Shown here piece by piece: positions 1-9,677 of a stretch of 64,000 bases of DNA (position 1 is its first letter; the number at the start of each line of letters is the position of its first letter). Position numbers and translations under genes: made by a program. This DNA is from Candidatus Melainabacteria bacterium (GTDB taxonomy: Bacteria > Cyanobacteriota > Vampirovibrionia > Obscuribacterales > Obscuribacteraceae). The notes under the pieces were generated by a model. The model saw only the letters and a list, made by a program, of their open reading frames with translations. It was not told the origin of the DNA and did not search any database. The stretch is taken from NCBI GenBank assembly GCA_027451745.1, contig DAIDIP010000014.1, positions 1-64,000 of the forward strand, read 5' to 3'.

Positions 1-41
1 AATTTTCCAATAAAAAGTTCTCTTTGTCCCATCATTTATTC

Positions 42-69
42 AAAAAAAATTGCCCTGTTTTGCAGGGCG
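42..69 (-). terminator. Rho-independent terminator (minus strand)
   Basis: A GCCCTG stem (52-57) pairs with CAGGGC (63-68) around a TTTTG loop. On the minus strand it is followed by a run of Ts (As at 42-49 on the plus strand). It would end transcripts from the TadG-like gene, although it lies about 290 bp beyond that stop codon. A near-copy of the core lies on the other side of that gene at 2181-2199. Confidence 0.65.
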
Positions 70-358
70 AACTAATTAATTGGATGGCGTTTACTTTGGA
101 TTCTTGTTTGAGGTGAGTGTTCGAATTTAGTCTGAAAAGTTCTGCTTTGTTACGTTCAATAGGTCATTTATAGATTGAGCATATCATTAACATTGTTTCT
201 GTTACTTGAACCTCTTGCGCTCAAAGATCTGCCAATCGCATTTCTATTAATAATAACGAGTGCCTGTAAGCTATTTGACTGTGAAGGTTTGGACTGTTCT
301 CAATCAACCATTATTACTGAATTGGATCGGCAGACGTGAGCGGTATCTATCGCGGCAC
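70..358. other. Intergenic stretch with no recognisable gene
   Basis: About 290 bp between the terminator and the stop codon of the TadG-like gene. I see no convincing reading frame with a ribosome binding site, no tRNA-like sequence and no further strong hairpin. It is probably the 3' untranslated region of the minus-strand transcript. Confidence 0.4.
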
Positions 359-2038
359 CTATCTTCTCTTCTTGTGATGGGCTGGAGGAGAAGGTGGAGG
401 AGGTGGTGGTGCGGCTCTTCTTCTATGATGAGCAGGCGATGTCGGTGCTGCTCCTTTCCAGTGGGCACCTGGTGGTGCTGCTGGTGGTGATATCCCTTCT
501 GCTGCTGCTATTGCTGCTGCTGCTTTGGCAGCAGTGGTGCTTGGATCATATTTGGTGATCGAATCAGACAATATTGCAACAGGCAACTCTTTAAGAATAG
601 CCATGTTAAGATCCCCGCTTTGAGCTACAAACACTTCACCAGGCACCAGGGTGAAATTGCCATCCTTACCAGTTATGGTAAATGCTTGGTTCACTACTAG
701 AGTGACGGTGTGTAACTTGCTCCAGCCTGAAGATGGAGGGTTGCCATAGCCACTGATGTTTAGATTATTGTTTTTCCAATATGCGAATGCATGTATTAAG
801 TTTATAGGAGTCGGGAATACACCTGGTGGAGATGGTGACGGTGGAGGTGGTGACGGTACAGGTGGTGACGATACAGGTGGTGACGATACAGGTGGTGACG
901 ATACAGGTGGTGACGGTACAGGTGGTGACGGTACAGGTGGTGACGGTACAGGTGGTGACGGTACAGGTGGTGGTGCTATCAGCTGAGCTGGAGCATTTGC
1001 TACGGCAGCACTCGAAGCTATCAAATCTAAAGCCGTTGAAGATGCCCCTCGTGTAATGGTATTTGATCCATTGCTTGTTGATGATTCACTATTTCCTGCA
1101 TTGGATTCTCCAGATAATTGTAAGGCATTATGAGGCAGATTGCCGACTAAATCAGAAATAGGAGTGGAGTGATAATATGCTGAGTCGGCAGCGACAAGAT
1201 GAGTAAGCTGGTTGGACCGAAAAGGTACCGCAATAACTTCAAGAGGGGAACCATTTTTGTCTATAAACTGCTTACTTTCGGTAATGGCATTTATATTGAA
1301 TTTTTTGCCAGCGGCAACCATATAAGTGCCGCTACTTGATTTAGTGTTAGAGAGAACCTGTTTTACCCAATTGATAATGGTTGGGTTTGAGGAGGGATAG
1401 AAAGAGGTGGGGAAAGAAACACCGCTTGATGGATCTTCTCCAATATAATAGGCATATTGAATACTATTGGGTACTATAGTAGCTGCTGAAGTACTATTAG
1501 TATAGATCTGACCAGGTAAGTTATTAATTGAATTGGCTGCCATAAGATTGGAAGCAGCTTGAGGTATACTTGATGAATTTGTTATGTCTCTATCAAGAAC
1601 TGCGGCAAAATCTGTGTTTAAAGCACTAATTAAATTACAAGCAGTAGTGATGTCTTGAGGATTATCACTAGAAGCAGCTGTGAAAGCTTGTGCTAAACAA
1701 TACACAACAGCAACGTTGTAGGCAAGTTCATTAAACATAGCAGGATTGCCGTTAGAGTCTTTGCCGGTAGGGCAGATATTGCCATTGGAGTCCACACCAA
1801 GACACTGAAATTGAGTAGGTAATTGCTGCACTTGCTTTGGGGTAAGCGAAATAGCCAGAATTTGGTGCGCACCAGCTAGTGCTGCAGCGTCAGTAGCATT
1901 AGCTAATTGTTTAACTCCACTGACAGTTTGTGCAAAATAGAACAGAGTGAGCCCTATTAAGAAAATGGTGAAGGTCAGGGCCACAACTAAACCTATTGTA
2001 GCGCCCATATTTTTACGTGTGCGATTTTGTATTAACAT
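359..2038 (-). CDS. TadE/TadG-like membrane-anchored protein with Pro-rich minisatellite
   Basis: 559 aa. A short basic N-terminus is followed by one long hydrophobic segment (about residues 12-38) and then the ANATDAAALAGAH stretch. This matches the N-terminal anchor of the TadG/TadE-like Flp-pilus assembly family, so it is probably an inner-membrane protein with a large extracytoplasmic part. Residues about 355-405 are a PPVPS/PPVSS repeat encoded by a 15-bp DNA minisatellite. The extreme C-terminus is again Pro-, His-, Lys- and Arg-rich. No other Tad genes (CpaF-type ATPase, TadB/C, secretin) are visible, so a role in a pilus is uncertain; it could be a stand-alone surface protein. The start is an ATG followed at once by basic residues. 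The family call rests only on the N-terminal anchor pattern. Confidence 0.6.
   Translation of the reverse strand: MLIQNRTRKNMGATIGLVVALTFTIFLIGLTLFYFAQTVSGVKQLANATDAAALAGAHQILAISLTPKQVQQLPTQFQCLGVDSNGNICPTGKDSNGNPAMFNELAYNVAVVYCLAQAFTAASSDNPQDITTACNLISALNTDFAAVLDRDITNSSSIPQAASNLMAANSINNLPGQIYTNSTSAATIVPNSIQYAYYIGEDPSSGVSFPTSFYPSSNPTIINWVKQVLSNTKSSSGTYMVAAGKKFNINAITESKQFIDKNGSPLEVIAVPFRSNQLTHLVAADSAYYHSTPISDLVGNLPHNALQLSGESNAGNSESSTSNGSNTITRGASSTALDLIASSAAVANAPAQLIAPPPVPSPPVPSPPVPSPPVPSPPVSSPPVSSPPVSSPPVPSPPPPSPSPPGVFPTPINLIHAFAYWKNNNLNISGYGNPPSSGWSKLHTVTLVVNQAFTITGKDGNFTLVPGEVFVAQSGDLNMAILKELPVAILSDSITKYDPSTTAAKAAAAIAAAEGISPPAAPPGAHWKGAAPTSPAHHRRRAAPPPPPPSPPAHHKKRR
846..965. repeat. 15-bp in-frame minisatellite, 8 units
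   Basis: Eight head-to-tail copies of a 15-bp unit, GGTGGTGACGGTACA on the plus strand. Units 2-4 carry GATACA instead of GGTACA. On the coding (minus) strand each unit encodes PPVPS or, for the three variants, PPVSS. Since 15 is a multiple of three, gain or loss of units changes length without a frameshift. The unit variants are grouped, as expected from local slippage or unequal exchange. Confidence 0.9.
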
Positions 2039-2180
2039 AACTCCTGCCTATCCTGATGTGAAGATTTTGATGATTTGTTAGCAAAGCTATTATTAAGATA
2101 GCGAGAAAAAATGAAAAGATTATGAGTGAAACCCCTCAAAAAGGATTATCTGACACTGGTTGCAATACCAACTACAAAAT

Positions 2181-2199
2181 CCCTGTTTTGCAGTGCGAA
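2181..2199. repeat. Second copy of a 19-bp terminator-like sequence
   Basis: CCCTGTTTTGCAGTGCGAA at 2181-2199 matches 53-71 with a single G/T difference, so near-identical 19-mers flank the TadG-like gene. The change breaks one pair of the hairpin. It lies just past the stop codon of the histidine kinase gene and could be a degenerate terminator for it. Confidence 0.45.
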
Positions 2200-2224
2200 T
2201 ATGTAGTGTAAATTACAAGTGCTG

Positions 2225-4042
2225 CTACATTATTGAAATTTTGTTTGCTTGAGCTACAGGCATGTTAAAAGAAAATGTGCTGCCGCCATGAATGTTATTT
2301 TCAATGGTGATTTTGCCATTATGTAATTCAACAATTGCTTTGCATATAGCTAATCCTAAGCCGCTTCCTCCTTTGTCTATTGCATCAGCAATTTCAACTT
2401 GCTGGAATCTTTCGAAGATAGCTTCTTTTAAATGTTCAGGTATGCCGCGACCTTGATCTGAAATACTGATGGTAGCCATTTCATTGTTTTGTTCAACCTT
2501 TATTGCTATAGTGCTATTTTGTGGTGAGAATTTAATAGCATTGCTCAATAAATTGACAGCTACTTGTGTGACTCGATGTGCATCGGCAAATATAGTTAAA
2601 TCTTTCGGGCTATAATCTATGGTTATCTGCTTTTCTGCAGCCAAACTGCTAACTGATTTTACCGAATAATCGAGAAGATTATCTAGCTTTAGGCTTGAAC
2701 ATTCAAGCTTTAGTCCGCCAAATTCTGCTTTCTCTAAATCCAATAAGTCATTGATAAGAGTGAGCATACGGTGGGCATTGTTTTCAGCTACTCGAAGTAA
2801 ATGGCTTCCTTTATCATTTAACTGACCAAATAAGCCTGCTTCCAACATTTCTAAATAATTGCCGATGGTTGTGAGTGGAGTTCTGAGATCATGACTGATC
2901 ATTGCCATGAACTGTTGTTTGAGTCTTTCGATTTCTTTGCGCGCAGTTATATCATGACCGACACAGAAAAACGATTTTTCTGTGTCTACCCAGTGTATTG
3001 ACCAAAGAACATCTATAGCGCCACCGTCTTTGCGTTTAATTCGAGATTCTACCCTTGCTTCTGTTTTGCCTGATATTGCTGATAAGAGAGCACTATTGAA
3101 TGTTTCGATGTCCTCGTGAACAATGATGCTGCGCAGATTCATTCCAGTTATTATCTCTTCTGTATATCCTAGTATGTTTCTACAGGCTGGATTAGCAGCG
3201 GTAATTTTACCATCTGAGTCAAATGAGCAAATTACATCTAGAGAATGCTCGATCATTGATTTTTCCTTTTGTTTTGCTTCTGACATGGCTATGGCCATCT
3301 CGTGAAAGGTATTATCAATATTAGCTATTTCATCGGACCCGCCCATCTGCGGTAGCAGAGGCATTCGACTGGCGAAGCGGAAGTTATTATTTATAATAAC
3401 TTCCAGCCTACCCACAATGTGCTTACTCATGAACAGAGCTACAAAGACCGTGATGGCTGCACTTAAAATTAATCCGAAAATCAATAACCACTGAATATGT
3501 TGTCTTGATGCAAGTTGTTTCTGATGATATTCTTCTGCTCTTTGTTTTTCAGTTTGTGCCAGTTGAATCAAATCTGGAGATATCATTCGCTGCATGCAAG
3601 AACGCAGTTCACCTCGTAATTGCTTGAGTTGATCAATTGCTCCTAAAGCATTTCCAGACTCAAATGTCCTTTGTAATTGCTTGATGAGGATGAAGGCTTC
3701 TTCGCCTGCATCAATGGAGTGATTTACTATGGCAACTTGCTGTGGATCGCCTTTTGCAGCCCGTTTTAGATCAGTTAAATCAGTTCGAATGGTTTCGATT
3801 CTTTTTTGATAACCGTTTGAGGTAAACAGTTCAATGACTTCGGCATGTGAAATGGCACTTAGCTCGAAAATATCTTTGATCAATTTATTAGAACAGTTGC
3901 CGATGTTGGCGGATCTGAAAACACCGGATGCTTCTTGTTCTGCTTGGTTTAATAAGAATGCTAGTACACCGACAAATAACACTTCAAAAACCAATGGGAT
4001 AGCCACTAATATAATGGATTTATTTGTTAGGGTAAGTTTCAC
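2225..4042 (-). CDS. Membrane sensor histidine kinase (HAMP-PAS-HisKA-HATPase)
   Basis: 605 aa. In order: TM1 (about 8-30), an extracytoplasmic helical region, TM2 (about 185-207), a HAMP-like linker (about 208-262), a PAS domain (about 263-370, NPACRNILGYTEE region), HisKA with the phospho-acceptor motif SHDLRTPL (His near residue 384), and a HATPase_c domain with N-, G1- (DQGRGIP) and G2-type (GGSGLGLAI) boxes. It should autophosphorylate on His and pass the phosphate to a response regulator, but none is encoded in this window, so it is an orphan here. The extracytoplasmic region is alpha-helical and Gln/Lys-rich, CHASE3-like in appearance. It is transcribed divergently from the exported TPR gene at 4283. 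Confidence 0.93.
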   Translation of the reverse strand: MKLTLTNKSIILVAIPLVFEVLFVGVLAFLLNQAEQEASGVFRSANIGNCSNKLIKDIFELSAISHAEVIELFTSNGYQKRIETIRTDLTDLKRAAKGDPQQVAIVNHSIDAGEEAFILIKQLQRTFESGNALGAIDQLKQLRGELRSCMQRMISPDLIQLAQTEKQRAEEYHQKQLASRQHIQWLLIFGLILSAAITVFVALFMSKHIVGRLEVIINNNFRFASRMPLLPQMGGSDEIANIDNTFHEMAIAMSEAKQKEKSMIEHSLDVICSFDSDGKITAANPACRNILGYTEEIITGMNLRSIIVHEDIETFNSALLSAISGKTEARVESRIKRKDGGAIDVLWSIHWVDTEKSFFCVGHDITARKEIERLKQQFMAMISHDLRTPLTTIGNYLEMLEAGLFGQLNDKGSHLLRVAENNAHRMLTLINDLLDLEKAEFGGLKLECSSLKLDNLLDYSVKSVSSLAAEKQITIDYSPKDLTIFADAHRVTQVAVNLLSNAIKFSPQNSTIAIKVEQNNEMATISISDQGRGIPEHLKEAIFERFQQVEIADAIDKGGSGLGLAICKAIVELHNGKITIENNIHGGSTFSFNMPVAQANKISIM

Positions 4043-4174
4043 TATTGCACTACCGCAGGATAAATAGCAAAGGGAATATTGTTACTATTCCTCAGACGAA
4101 AGAAGCATTAAACATTAAGCGGAGCCATCAATATTTTTTTGTCTTGTATTTGGCTAAACTCACAATTTAATGTT

Positions 4175-4205
4175 GTTGTGTCACAACTTTGTCACGCGTC
4201 ATAAT
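4175..4205 (+). promoter_or_regulatory. Candidate promoter with overlapping palindrome
   Basis: TTGTGT (4176-4181) and CATAAT (4200-4205) with an 18-nt spacer form a plausible sigma70-type promoter for the plus-strand TPR gene. A perfect inverted repeat, GTTGTG-T-CACAAC (4175-4187), covers the -35 element and could be an operator. A start of transcription near 4212 would rule out the upstream ATG at 4211 as the translation start. Confidence 0.4.
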
Positions 4206-4282
4206 GTAACATGCTTATGGACATCCTATTACTAAATACTATTCAAATTAGCAGTGAAGTGCCTTTAATACGAGAAAAATTT

Positions 4283-5767
4283 ATGCGCATTAAAAGCATT
4301 GTTTTGATAGTTACGATAGTTCTTGCTGTGGTAGCGTTTTCATCGAATAAGGCGTGGGCAACTGCCATAGATGATTGGCAAAAACTTATTCAAGAAGGCA
4401 GTTCCAAGAAGTTTGATGGGCAGTATAAAGCTGCCACTCAATTCTTCAGTCAGGCAGTGAACTTATCCGAAAGCCAAAAGCTACCTGCTAAGTGCTTGCC
4501 CATAGCGTTATGCCGATTAGCTGATGCAGAAGTCTCATCGAATCAGGTTAACGAGGCTGATGCCCATTTTAAAAAACTCATAGATCTTATGAATCAGCAA
4601 AAGGAGAACGGGACCTTAGATCCCAAAGTCAATTTTTGGGCGGCTGTTTTATCAGACTCATATATGAGCAATTCTAGACCTGAAACGCGTGAAACTTGTT
4701 TGAGGCGAGCCTGTTACCTTAAGACGTTTATTTATGGGGGCAAGCATAGAGAGTGTATCGATTGTGTAAATAAGCTTGCAGACTGTTATGTTGGAAACGG
4801 TAAAATAGATAGGGCTATAAGCCTTCTGACAGCTGCCAACAAATCAAATAATGAGAAAGGTTCGGACGTGCTGGCTTGCACGCTTCACAATATGGCAGTT
4901 TGTAGTCAGCGTAAACATAAATACGAACAAGCAAAGCAACTTGAATTAGCTGCAATCGACATTGCTAGATCTGCTTCTGCGAGTCTGAAGAGCGAATTGC
5001 CAAACTTCTATGATTTTCTTAGTTTGAATGCTTTTGTTGAGGGGAAAATTTCGGAGAGTAAACAGTATTTTGATATGGCTACTAGTGAATGTCAGACGGT
5101 GAAACGCCTTTATTCTAAGCAAATGTTACTATTGCCTTTTGTGGATCTTGCCATATTTGATGAGCTGGCACCGTCGAAACAAGAATATGTATTGAGGCAG
5201 CGATTGGCATTGGTCAAATTGCTTCGAGAAGACCCGCGCTGGCAATGTGGCATTCTTGAGTCACTCACAAACGTTTTGTATGCTGAGACTAAATACAAAG
5301 AGTCCGAAGAATGTTTGGTAAATGCCATAAAAATAGCTCAATTACCAAATTGCTATGCTGCAAATGATATACCAGAGCTTTACTTGAAATTAGGGGTTCA
5401 TCGATGTCAGACAGGAAAATATTCTGAGGGTTTTAAGGCATTTGACCAAGCTTTTAGCGCAGAGAAAGATAAGCATGCCCAGCATGCGGCATTGGTACTG
5501 TTCTGGTGGGGAGCTTCTTTAAAAGAGCGTTCGCAGCTAGTTTTGGCTGAGCAAAAATTGTCTCAGGCATGTGATTTAGCAAAAGCACTTCACCCAGAAA
5601 AGCGTGGAACTTTGTTTGCTGATAGTTTGCAGATGTTAGCTGCTACAAAGTACGATATAGGTAAACAAAACGAGGCGCATATTCTCAACAAAATGTCTGC
5701 TGATGAGATAAAAATACAGAAAGATATGAAGACAAAACTCGGTCCAGACTTTTTCCATAGATTGTAA
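4283..5767 (+). CDS. Exported TPR-repeat protein
   Basis: 494 aa from the ATG at 4283. An in-frame ATG at 4211 exists, but 4283 is preferred. It gives a clean signal peptide (MRIKS, a hydrophobic stretch, then NKAWATA before the likely cleavage site), and 4211 coincides with the predicted transcription start. The mature protein consists of helical repeats of TPR type (A-x-x-x-F-x-x-A patterns), including a SEQ- and Cys-containing series at residues about 70-450. No catalytic domain is visible. It probably acts as a periplasmic or surface scaffold. It is divergent from the sensor kinase and convergent with the next gene, whose stop lies 6 bp away. Confidence 0.75.
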   Translation: MRIKSIVLIVTIVLAVVAFSSNKAWATAIDDWQKLIQEGSSKKFDGQYKAATQFFSQAVNLSESQKLPAKCLPIALCRLADAEVSSNQVNEADAHFKKLIDLMNQQKENGTLDPKVNFWAAVLSDSYMSNSRPETRETCLRRACYLKTFIYGGKHRECIDCVNKLADCYVGNGKIDRAISLLTAANKSNNEKGSDVLACTLHNMAVCSQRKHKYEQAKQLELAAIDIARSASASLKSELPNFYDFLSLNAFVEGKISESKQYFDMATSECQTVKRLYSKQMLLLPFVDLAIFDELAPSKQEYVLRQRLALVKLLREDPRWQCGILESLTNVLYAETKYKESEECLVNAIKIAQLPNCYAANDIPELYLKLGVHRCQTGKYSEGFKAFDQAFSAEKDKHAQHAALVLFWWGASLKERSQLVLAEQKLSQACDLAKALHPEKRGTLFADSLQMLAATKYDIGKQNEAHILNKMSADEIKIQKDMKTKLGPDFFHRL

Positions 5768-5773
5768 GAAAAT

Positions 5774-8149
5774 CTATGAGTCTACGAATATAAGAAAAGT
5801 ATCGCTAGAAAATCCTATTTGGTTATTTGTTGCGTCGAAGGATCTAATTCTGGCTCTGTATACACCAGTATTAGCTGGCAAGTCGGTTCGCCTAATTATC
5901 AATTGTCCTTTGTTATTGGTAGTCTTTATTTGTATAGCAAGATTGTTATTCTCTGGATGCGAATCCAGATATTCAAAAGTTTTGGGAAAGGCAATAATTT
6001 CAAGAAAAAGATGTTCACTGTTTTTTAGCCTCGAGGAATCATATTCAACACATTGTGTTTTGTGATCTTGTAGATCTAATCTTATTTGTCCGGGTGGATC
6101 TTGTGATAATGTGCTTATTTTGAATGTTGGCATCAGCTGACCTGCGTCTAGAGTAGATAACTTGGCTTGCTGGGACTGATTTGTCGGAGGCAAAATGATG
6201 TGTGCACTGGAGCAATTGCCACCCATAGTCCAGGATGGTAAATTACGAACGGGAAAAATTATTTCGGTTGTATTACCTTCTTTCTTTATAGGTGCCCAGC
6301 AATTAACGGTATTTGGTTGTTTTACAAGATCGTTAGAGAACACTAGTACAGCTTGCTGAACGGGTGCTATATTTGTACTAACATATGCCTTAAGCTCGAC
6401 CTTGATAAAATCTATATTCCAACAAGGTAACCCTTTTAAAGTTGGGGTGGCTAATATTAGTGATCCTTGTGGTGTTGTCGATATTTTTATTCTCGATTTT
6501 ATATTTGAAACATGGTGGAAAGGATGGGGCACTGGTATTAAATCATTTGTGGTTTTATCCCAATAAACTAATTGTATATTCTTGTGCTTGCTAGCGGCTT
6601 CTTTCAAGATTCCAGGACTTGGACTAAGTTCGTTTGCATCAAGACGAACACAACGGTAAAAATCTTTGTTCATAAATGGAGTCTTTGTTATAGCCTCAAG
6701 TAGTCCAATGCAAAAAACTCCATTATCGTGAAAAAGAGGGAGTCCCGTTACATAGATTGGCAGATCTTCATCTTTTGATGGATAACATTGGCTGATCTTA
6801 TTGAAAACATTATTTGTCCATGCACCAGCTTCGTTCCAAGCCAAATTATATTTATAAAGGATGCTCGCAGAAGTAATGAGCAGAAGAGTGGCTACAAGTC
6901 GAATACCATTTCGGAAACGATTATGAATGCTAAAGGTGGCAAGCCCATAAGTTAAAAATGCACAAAGTGGTGCTGATGCTAAATAGGCTAATCTACTTCC
7001 GGAAAGATAATTCATCATGACCGGAAAAATTTTAAAAGTTGGTGCAAGAGCAAGTACCGTCCAACCGAGAAGGAAGAAGACTAATCTTTTTTCGCTTTTA
7101 CCTGCCTTAGTTGTGGCGATAAGGCTGAGTGCAACGCAAGTGACTAAGAGTATATGCCACAGCTTAACAAGATAGTTCTCAGAGTTGAAGACCAGAGGAT
7201 TAATAGGGTCAATAACCTCTTTTAAGCTGTGTATCCAGATACGCAAATTATGGTGGCACATTTCATCGGAATATCCCGCAATTATGTCCCCAAGAATTAT
7301 GCGTCTTATTAGGAAATACAAACCTAATAGTAACCAATAAGGAAGAGTTGCCGAAAATGCTGTAAACAACCGGCTCGGAAACTTAGATATTGCTGAATCG
7401 TTTGCGGAACTTGGTAGTCTAAGATCGAGGCATAGAATTTCGTACAAGAAAAGAGTAGGTGGTAATGCGACGCACATTTCTTTTGTTAAGAATGCCAAGA
7501 TAGCCATGCCTAAACTAACTACAAAAAATTGAACTTTGGATTTCTTGCGCCACTGAATGTAACACCAAAAACTTGAAAGAAAAAATAAAGTGACGAATAA
7601 ATCTACTTGATCAGAGATGGAATTTACGGACTCGTTGTGAAGAGGGTGAAGTATAAATAGAGAGGCTGACATTGTTGTCCATATTTTTGTTCTAGTATTT
7701 AAAGAAGTTGAACTTTTATTTATGACAGTACTTAAGTTAGTTATTAACGCCGCTACTGTAAGCCCAGTCGTGAGTTCGAGAATAATATTGGTTACGTGAA
7801 AGCATAAAGTGTTTAATCCCCAGAACTTGTACTCCATGGCTAGAATTGTGAAAATTAACGGACGATAAAATACGAGATTGTTAGTGGGTACTAGATATTT
7901 TTCAAGTATGAGTTCTGGGTGACTGATAGCTTTGTGTGACCAGGTTAGGTAAATAAAGTCATCAGCTGTTATTAGATTGTATAAAGCCGATCTGTAAATA
8001 AATAGAAAAATGGCAAGTACTATAAAAGATACAAGGACTAAATGCCATTGGTTCTTCAAATTGTGTAAGTTAGGCAGTTTAGTTATCCGCCCAAAGCAAA
8101 GATCGTTCATATACGGTCTAATTATAGAGTAATCAGTACAGTTTAGCAT
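5774..8149 (-). CDS. GT-C-type membrane glycosyltransferase-like protein (paralogue 1)
   Basis: 791 aa. About 10-12 hydrophobic segments fill residues 35-460. The first loop after TM1 carries ADDFIYLTW, followed by a FYRPL motif and paired His/Asn positions (CFHVTN). This is the layout of GT-C glycosyltransferases of the PMT/ArnT/TMTC type, which use polyprenyl-linked sugars and a loop Asp pair. A soluble, probably periplasmic, C-terminal half of about 300 residues contains a WTMGGN motif. It is a full-length paralogue of the protein encoded at 13634-15982 (shared DDF-LTW, FYRPL, GSRLAYL and W-MGGN). The start at 8149 is not fixed; an in-frame ATG 13 codons later is possible. The acceptor is unknown. 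Confidence 0.65.
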   Translation of the reverse strand: MLNCTDYSIIRPYMNDLCFGRITKLPNLHNLKNQWHLVLVSFIVLAIFLFIYRSALYNLITADDFIYLTWSHKAISHPELILEKYLVPTNNLVFYRPLIFTILAMEYKFWGLNTLCFHVTNIILELTTGLTVAALITNLSTVINKSSTSLNTRTKIWTTMSASLFILHPLHNESVNSISDQVDLFVTLFFLSSFWCYIQWRKKSKVQFFVVSLGMAILAFLTKEMCVALPPTLFLYEILCLDLRLPSSANDSAISKFPSRLFTAFSATLPYWLLLGLYFLIRRIILGDIIAGYSDEMCHHNLRIWIHSLKEVIDPINPLVFNSENYLVKLWHILLVTCVALSLIATTKAGKSEKRLVFFLLGWTVLALAPTFKIFPVMMNYLSGSRLAYLASAPLCAFLTYGLATFSIHNRFRNGIRLVATLLLITSASILYKYNLAWNEAGAWTNNVFNKISQCYPSKDEDLPIYVTGLPLFHDNGVFCIGLLEAITKTPFMNKDFYRCVRLDANELSPSPGILKEAASKHKNIQLVYWDKTTNDLIPVPHPFHHVSNIKSRIKISTTPQGSLILATPTLKGLPCWNIDFIKVELKAYVSTNIAPVQQAVLVFSNDLVKQPNTVNCWAPIKKEGNTTEIIFPVRNLPSWTMGGNCSSAHIILPPTNQSQQAKLSTLDAGQLMPTFKISTLSQDPPGQIRLDLQDHKTQCVEYDSSRLKNSEHLFLEIIAFPKTFEYLDSHPENNNLAIQIKTTNNKGQLIIRRTDLPANTGVYRARIRSFDATNNQIGFSSDTFLIFVDS

Positions 8150-8282
8150 GCAGCGATAGTTGTTAAATTCAAGAACTTTTGCTATATCGATCTGGTTGCG
8201 ATCATGACAAGAGGCATGGTTATGGCAAAATCTTCCTATAATTGAGAGAATTGATTTTTGAATCTAACTGATAATTTATCTA

Positions 8283-9677
8283 ATGAAGATTTCCCAGAAA
8301 ATTACTATCGTTCTTAGTCTGCTTGTAGTATGGCTTATTGCCTGCGGAATAATCATTTACCGCCTCAATACCTACGGTGCTTTTGCTTCGCTGTGTGGTA
8401 AAAAAACACTTGAGTATATAAGAGAGATTGGGCAGGGGGATCCAGGAAGTGTAGGGCTGGATCAATCCTACACTCAGTGGGCATTAGCGCTGAATCTTAC
8501 TGATGCTAGCAATTACATCAAAGTCGGTCTTAGTTTTGCTGATGGAAAGGGCGTAAGCTTCAAGGATATTAGTAAACAAGATCCTTATCGTCGAAGATAT
8601 TTGCCCTATTATTTTCAGTCCCCAGGTACGCCAGTCGTTATTGGTACTATGATAAAAATGTTTGGCGAAAAAAGTGTTCTGCCATATTTTATTCTTGTAT
8701 TGGGCATGCATTTTTTAACGACATTACTAGTTTGCTTTTTAGGCAGTAAGTTTGTCCAAGAGAGTGCCTATGTCTTTGGTGTGGGATTGCTTAGTATGTT
8801 GTCGCTGCCAATTCTAGACTTTGATTTTGGTATGGGTCTGTTTTCTTCTGAGCCTTTTGCTGCACTATTTGTAGTGGCAGGTCTTATAGCCTTATCTGTT
8901 TTTTGGACCAATTTTAACAGTGAAAATTCTAGCTATAAAGTCACCTGTTTTGCGGCATTAGGTTTTGGAATATTTTTAGGGTTGGCGACATATTTTAGAG
9001 ACGTGTATTGTACATTTGCGCATTTTTGTTTTGCTGTATTGCTTATATATGGAGCGGTGAGGAATATAAAGTTAAAGCAAATTGTGGTCTTTATTCTTGT
9101 GAGTAGCGTTGTTTTAACTGGCATTTTATATCCATGGCAAAAACGCAATCAGAAGTATTTGGGTGAATTTACTATGGCTGGTTCTAGTTATTGCAGCTTC
9201 AGTCGTTGGCATCAAATTTGGGATGACTATAAGGAATCTTCTAAATGGTGTTGGGACGGAGCTACAGGATTGGGTAATTATTTAGAACCTGAAAAATCAA
9301 AAGAGATAATGGCGCTTCTTGATAGAGACAAAAAAGCAGGAGATAAATATGCCTGGAAATGTTACTTTGAGGCTATTTGTAAAAAACCTTGGCAAGCTCT
9401 ATCCTATAAGCTTGGTTTTTATGACACACTTTGGTTTGGACAAAGATGCCATCCTTTTATTTATATCTGGTGTGTACTATCACTTTTGAGCTTTGCAGGC
9501 TTTTTATGGTTGACACGCTTCCGTTTTGTACCAGAATTGTGGCTTTTCCCAGTATTTCTTTTGTTTATATCTCCATTTGTACACTACGAGCATCGATATG
9601 CACAACCATTTTTTTCCCTTGTTACACCCATTACAATGATGTATTTGATCAAGTATTGGCGGAAAAAAGTTATTTAG
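8283..9677 (+). CDS. Polytopic membrane protein, glycosyltransferase-39-like
   Basis: 464 aa with about 9 predicted membrane spans, the first directly at the N-terminus (residues 7-28). A long loop follows TM1 and ends in a QSPGTPVVIG segment before TM2. A conserved-looking YFRD stretch sits about two-thirds of the way through the hydrophobic core. The topology resembles PMT_2/GT39 transferases, but the acidic catalytic motif is less clear than in the neighbouring GT-C paralogues. A TATAAT hexamer at 8237-8242 without an obvious -35 partner lies upstream. Its stop overlaps the stop of the convergent gene at 9670 by 8 bp. The function is inferred only from topology and context. Confidence 0.55.
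   Translation: MKISQKITIVLSLLVVWLIACGIIIYRLNTYGAFASLCGKKTLEYIREIGQGDPGSVGLDQSYTQWALALNLTDASNYIKVGLSFADGKGVSFKDISKQDPYRRRYLPYYFQSPGTPVVIGTMIKMFGEKSVLPYFILVLGMHFLTTLLVCFLGSKFVQESAYVFGVGLLSMLSLPILDFDFGMGLFSSEPFAALFVVAGLIALSVFWTNFNSENSSYKVTCFAALGFGIFLGLATYFRDVYCTFAHFCFAVLLIYGAVRNIKLKQIVVFILVSSVVLTGILYPWQKRNQKYLGEFTMAGSSYCSFSRWHQIWDDYKESSKWCWDGATGLGNYLEPEKSKEIMALLDRDKKAGDKYAWKCYFEAICKKPWQALSYKLGFYDTLWFGQRCHPFIYIWCVLSLLSFAGFLWLTRFRFVPELWLFPVFLLFISPFVHYEHRYAQPFFSLVTPITMMYLIKYWRKKVI

Noticed and set aside
756-1056. Plus-strand frames with Gly-Asp-Thr or Val-Thr repeats
   Set aside because: They are antisense readings of the 15-bp minisatellite that encodes PPVPS repeats in the TadG-like gene.
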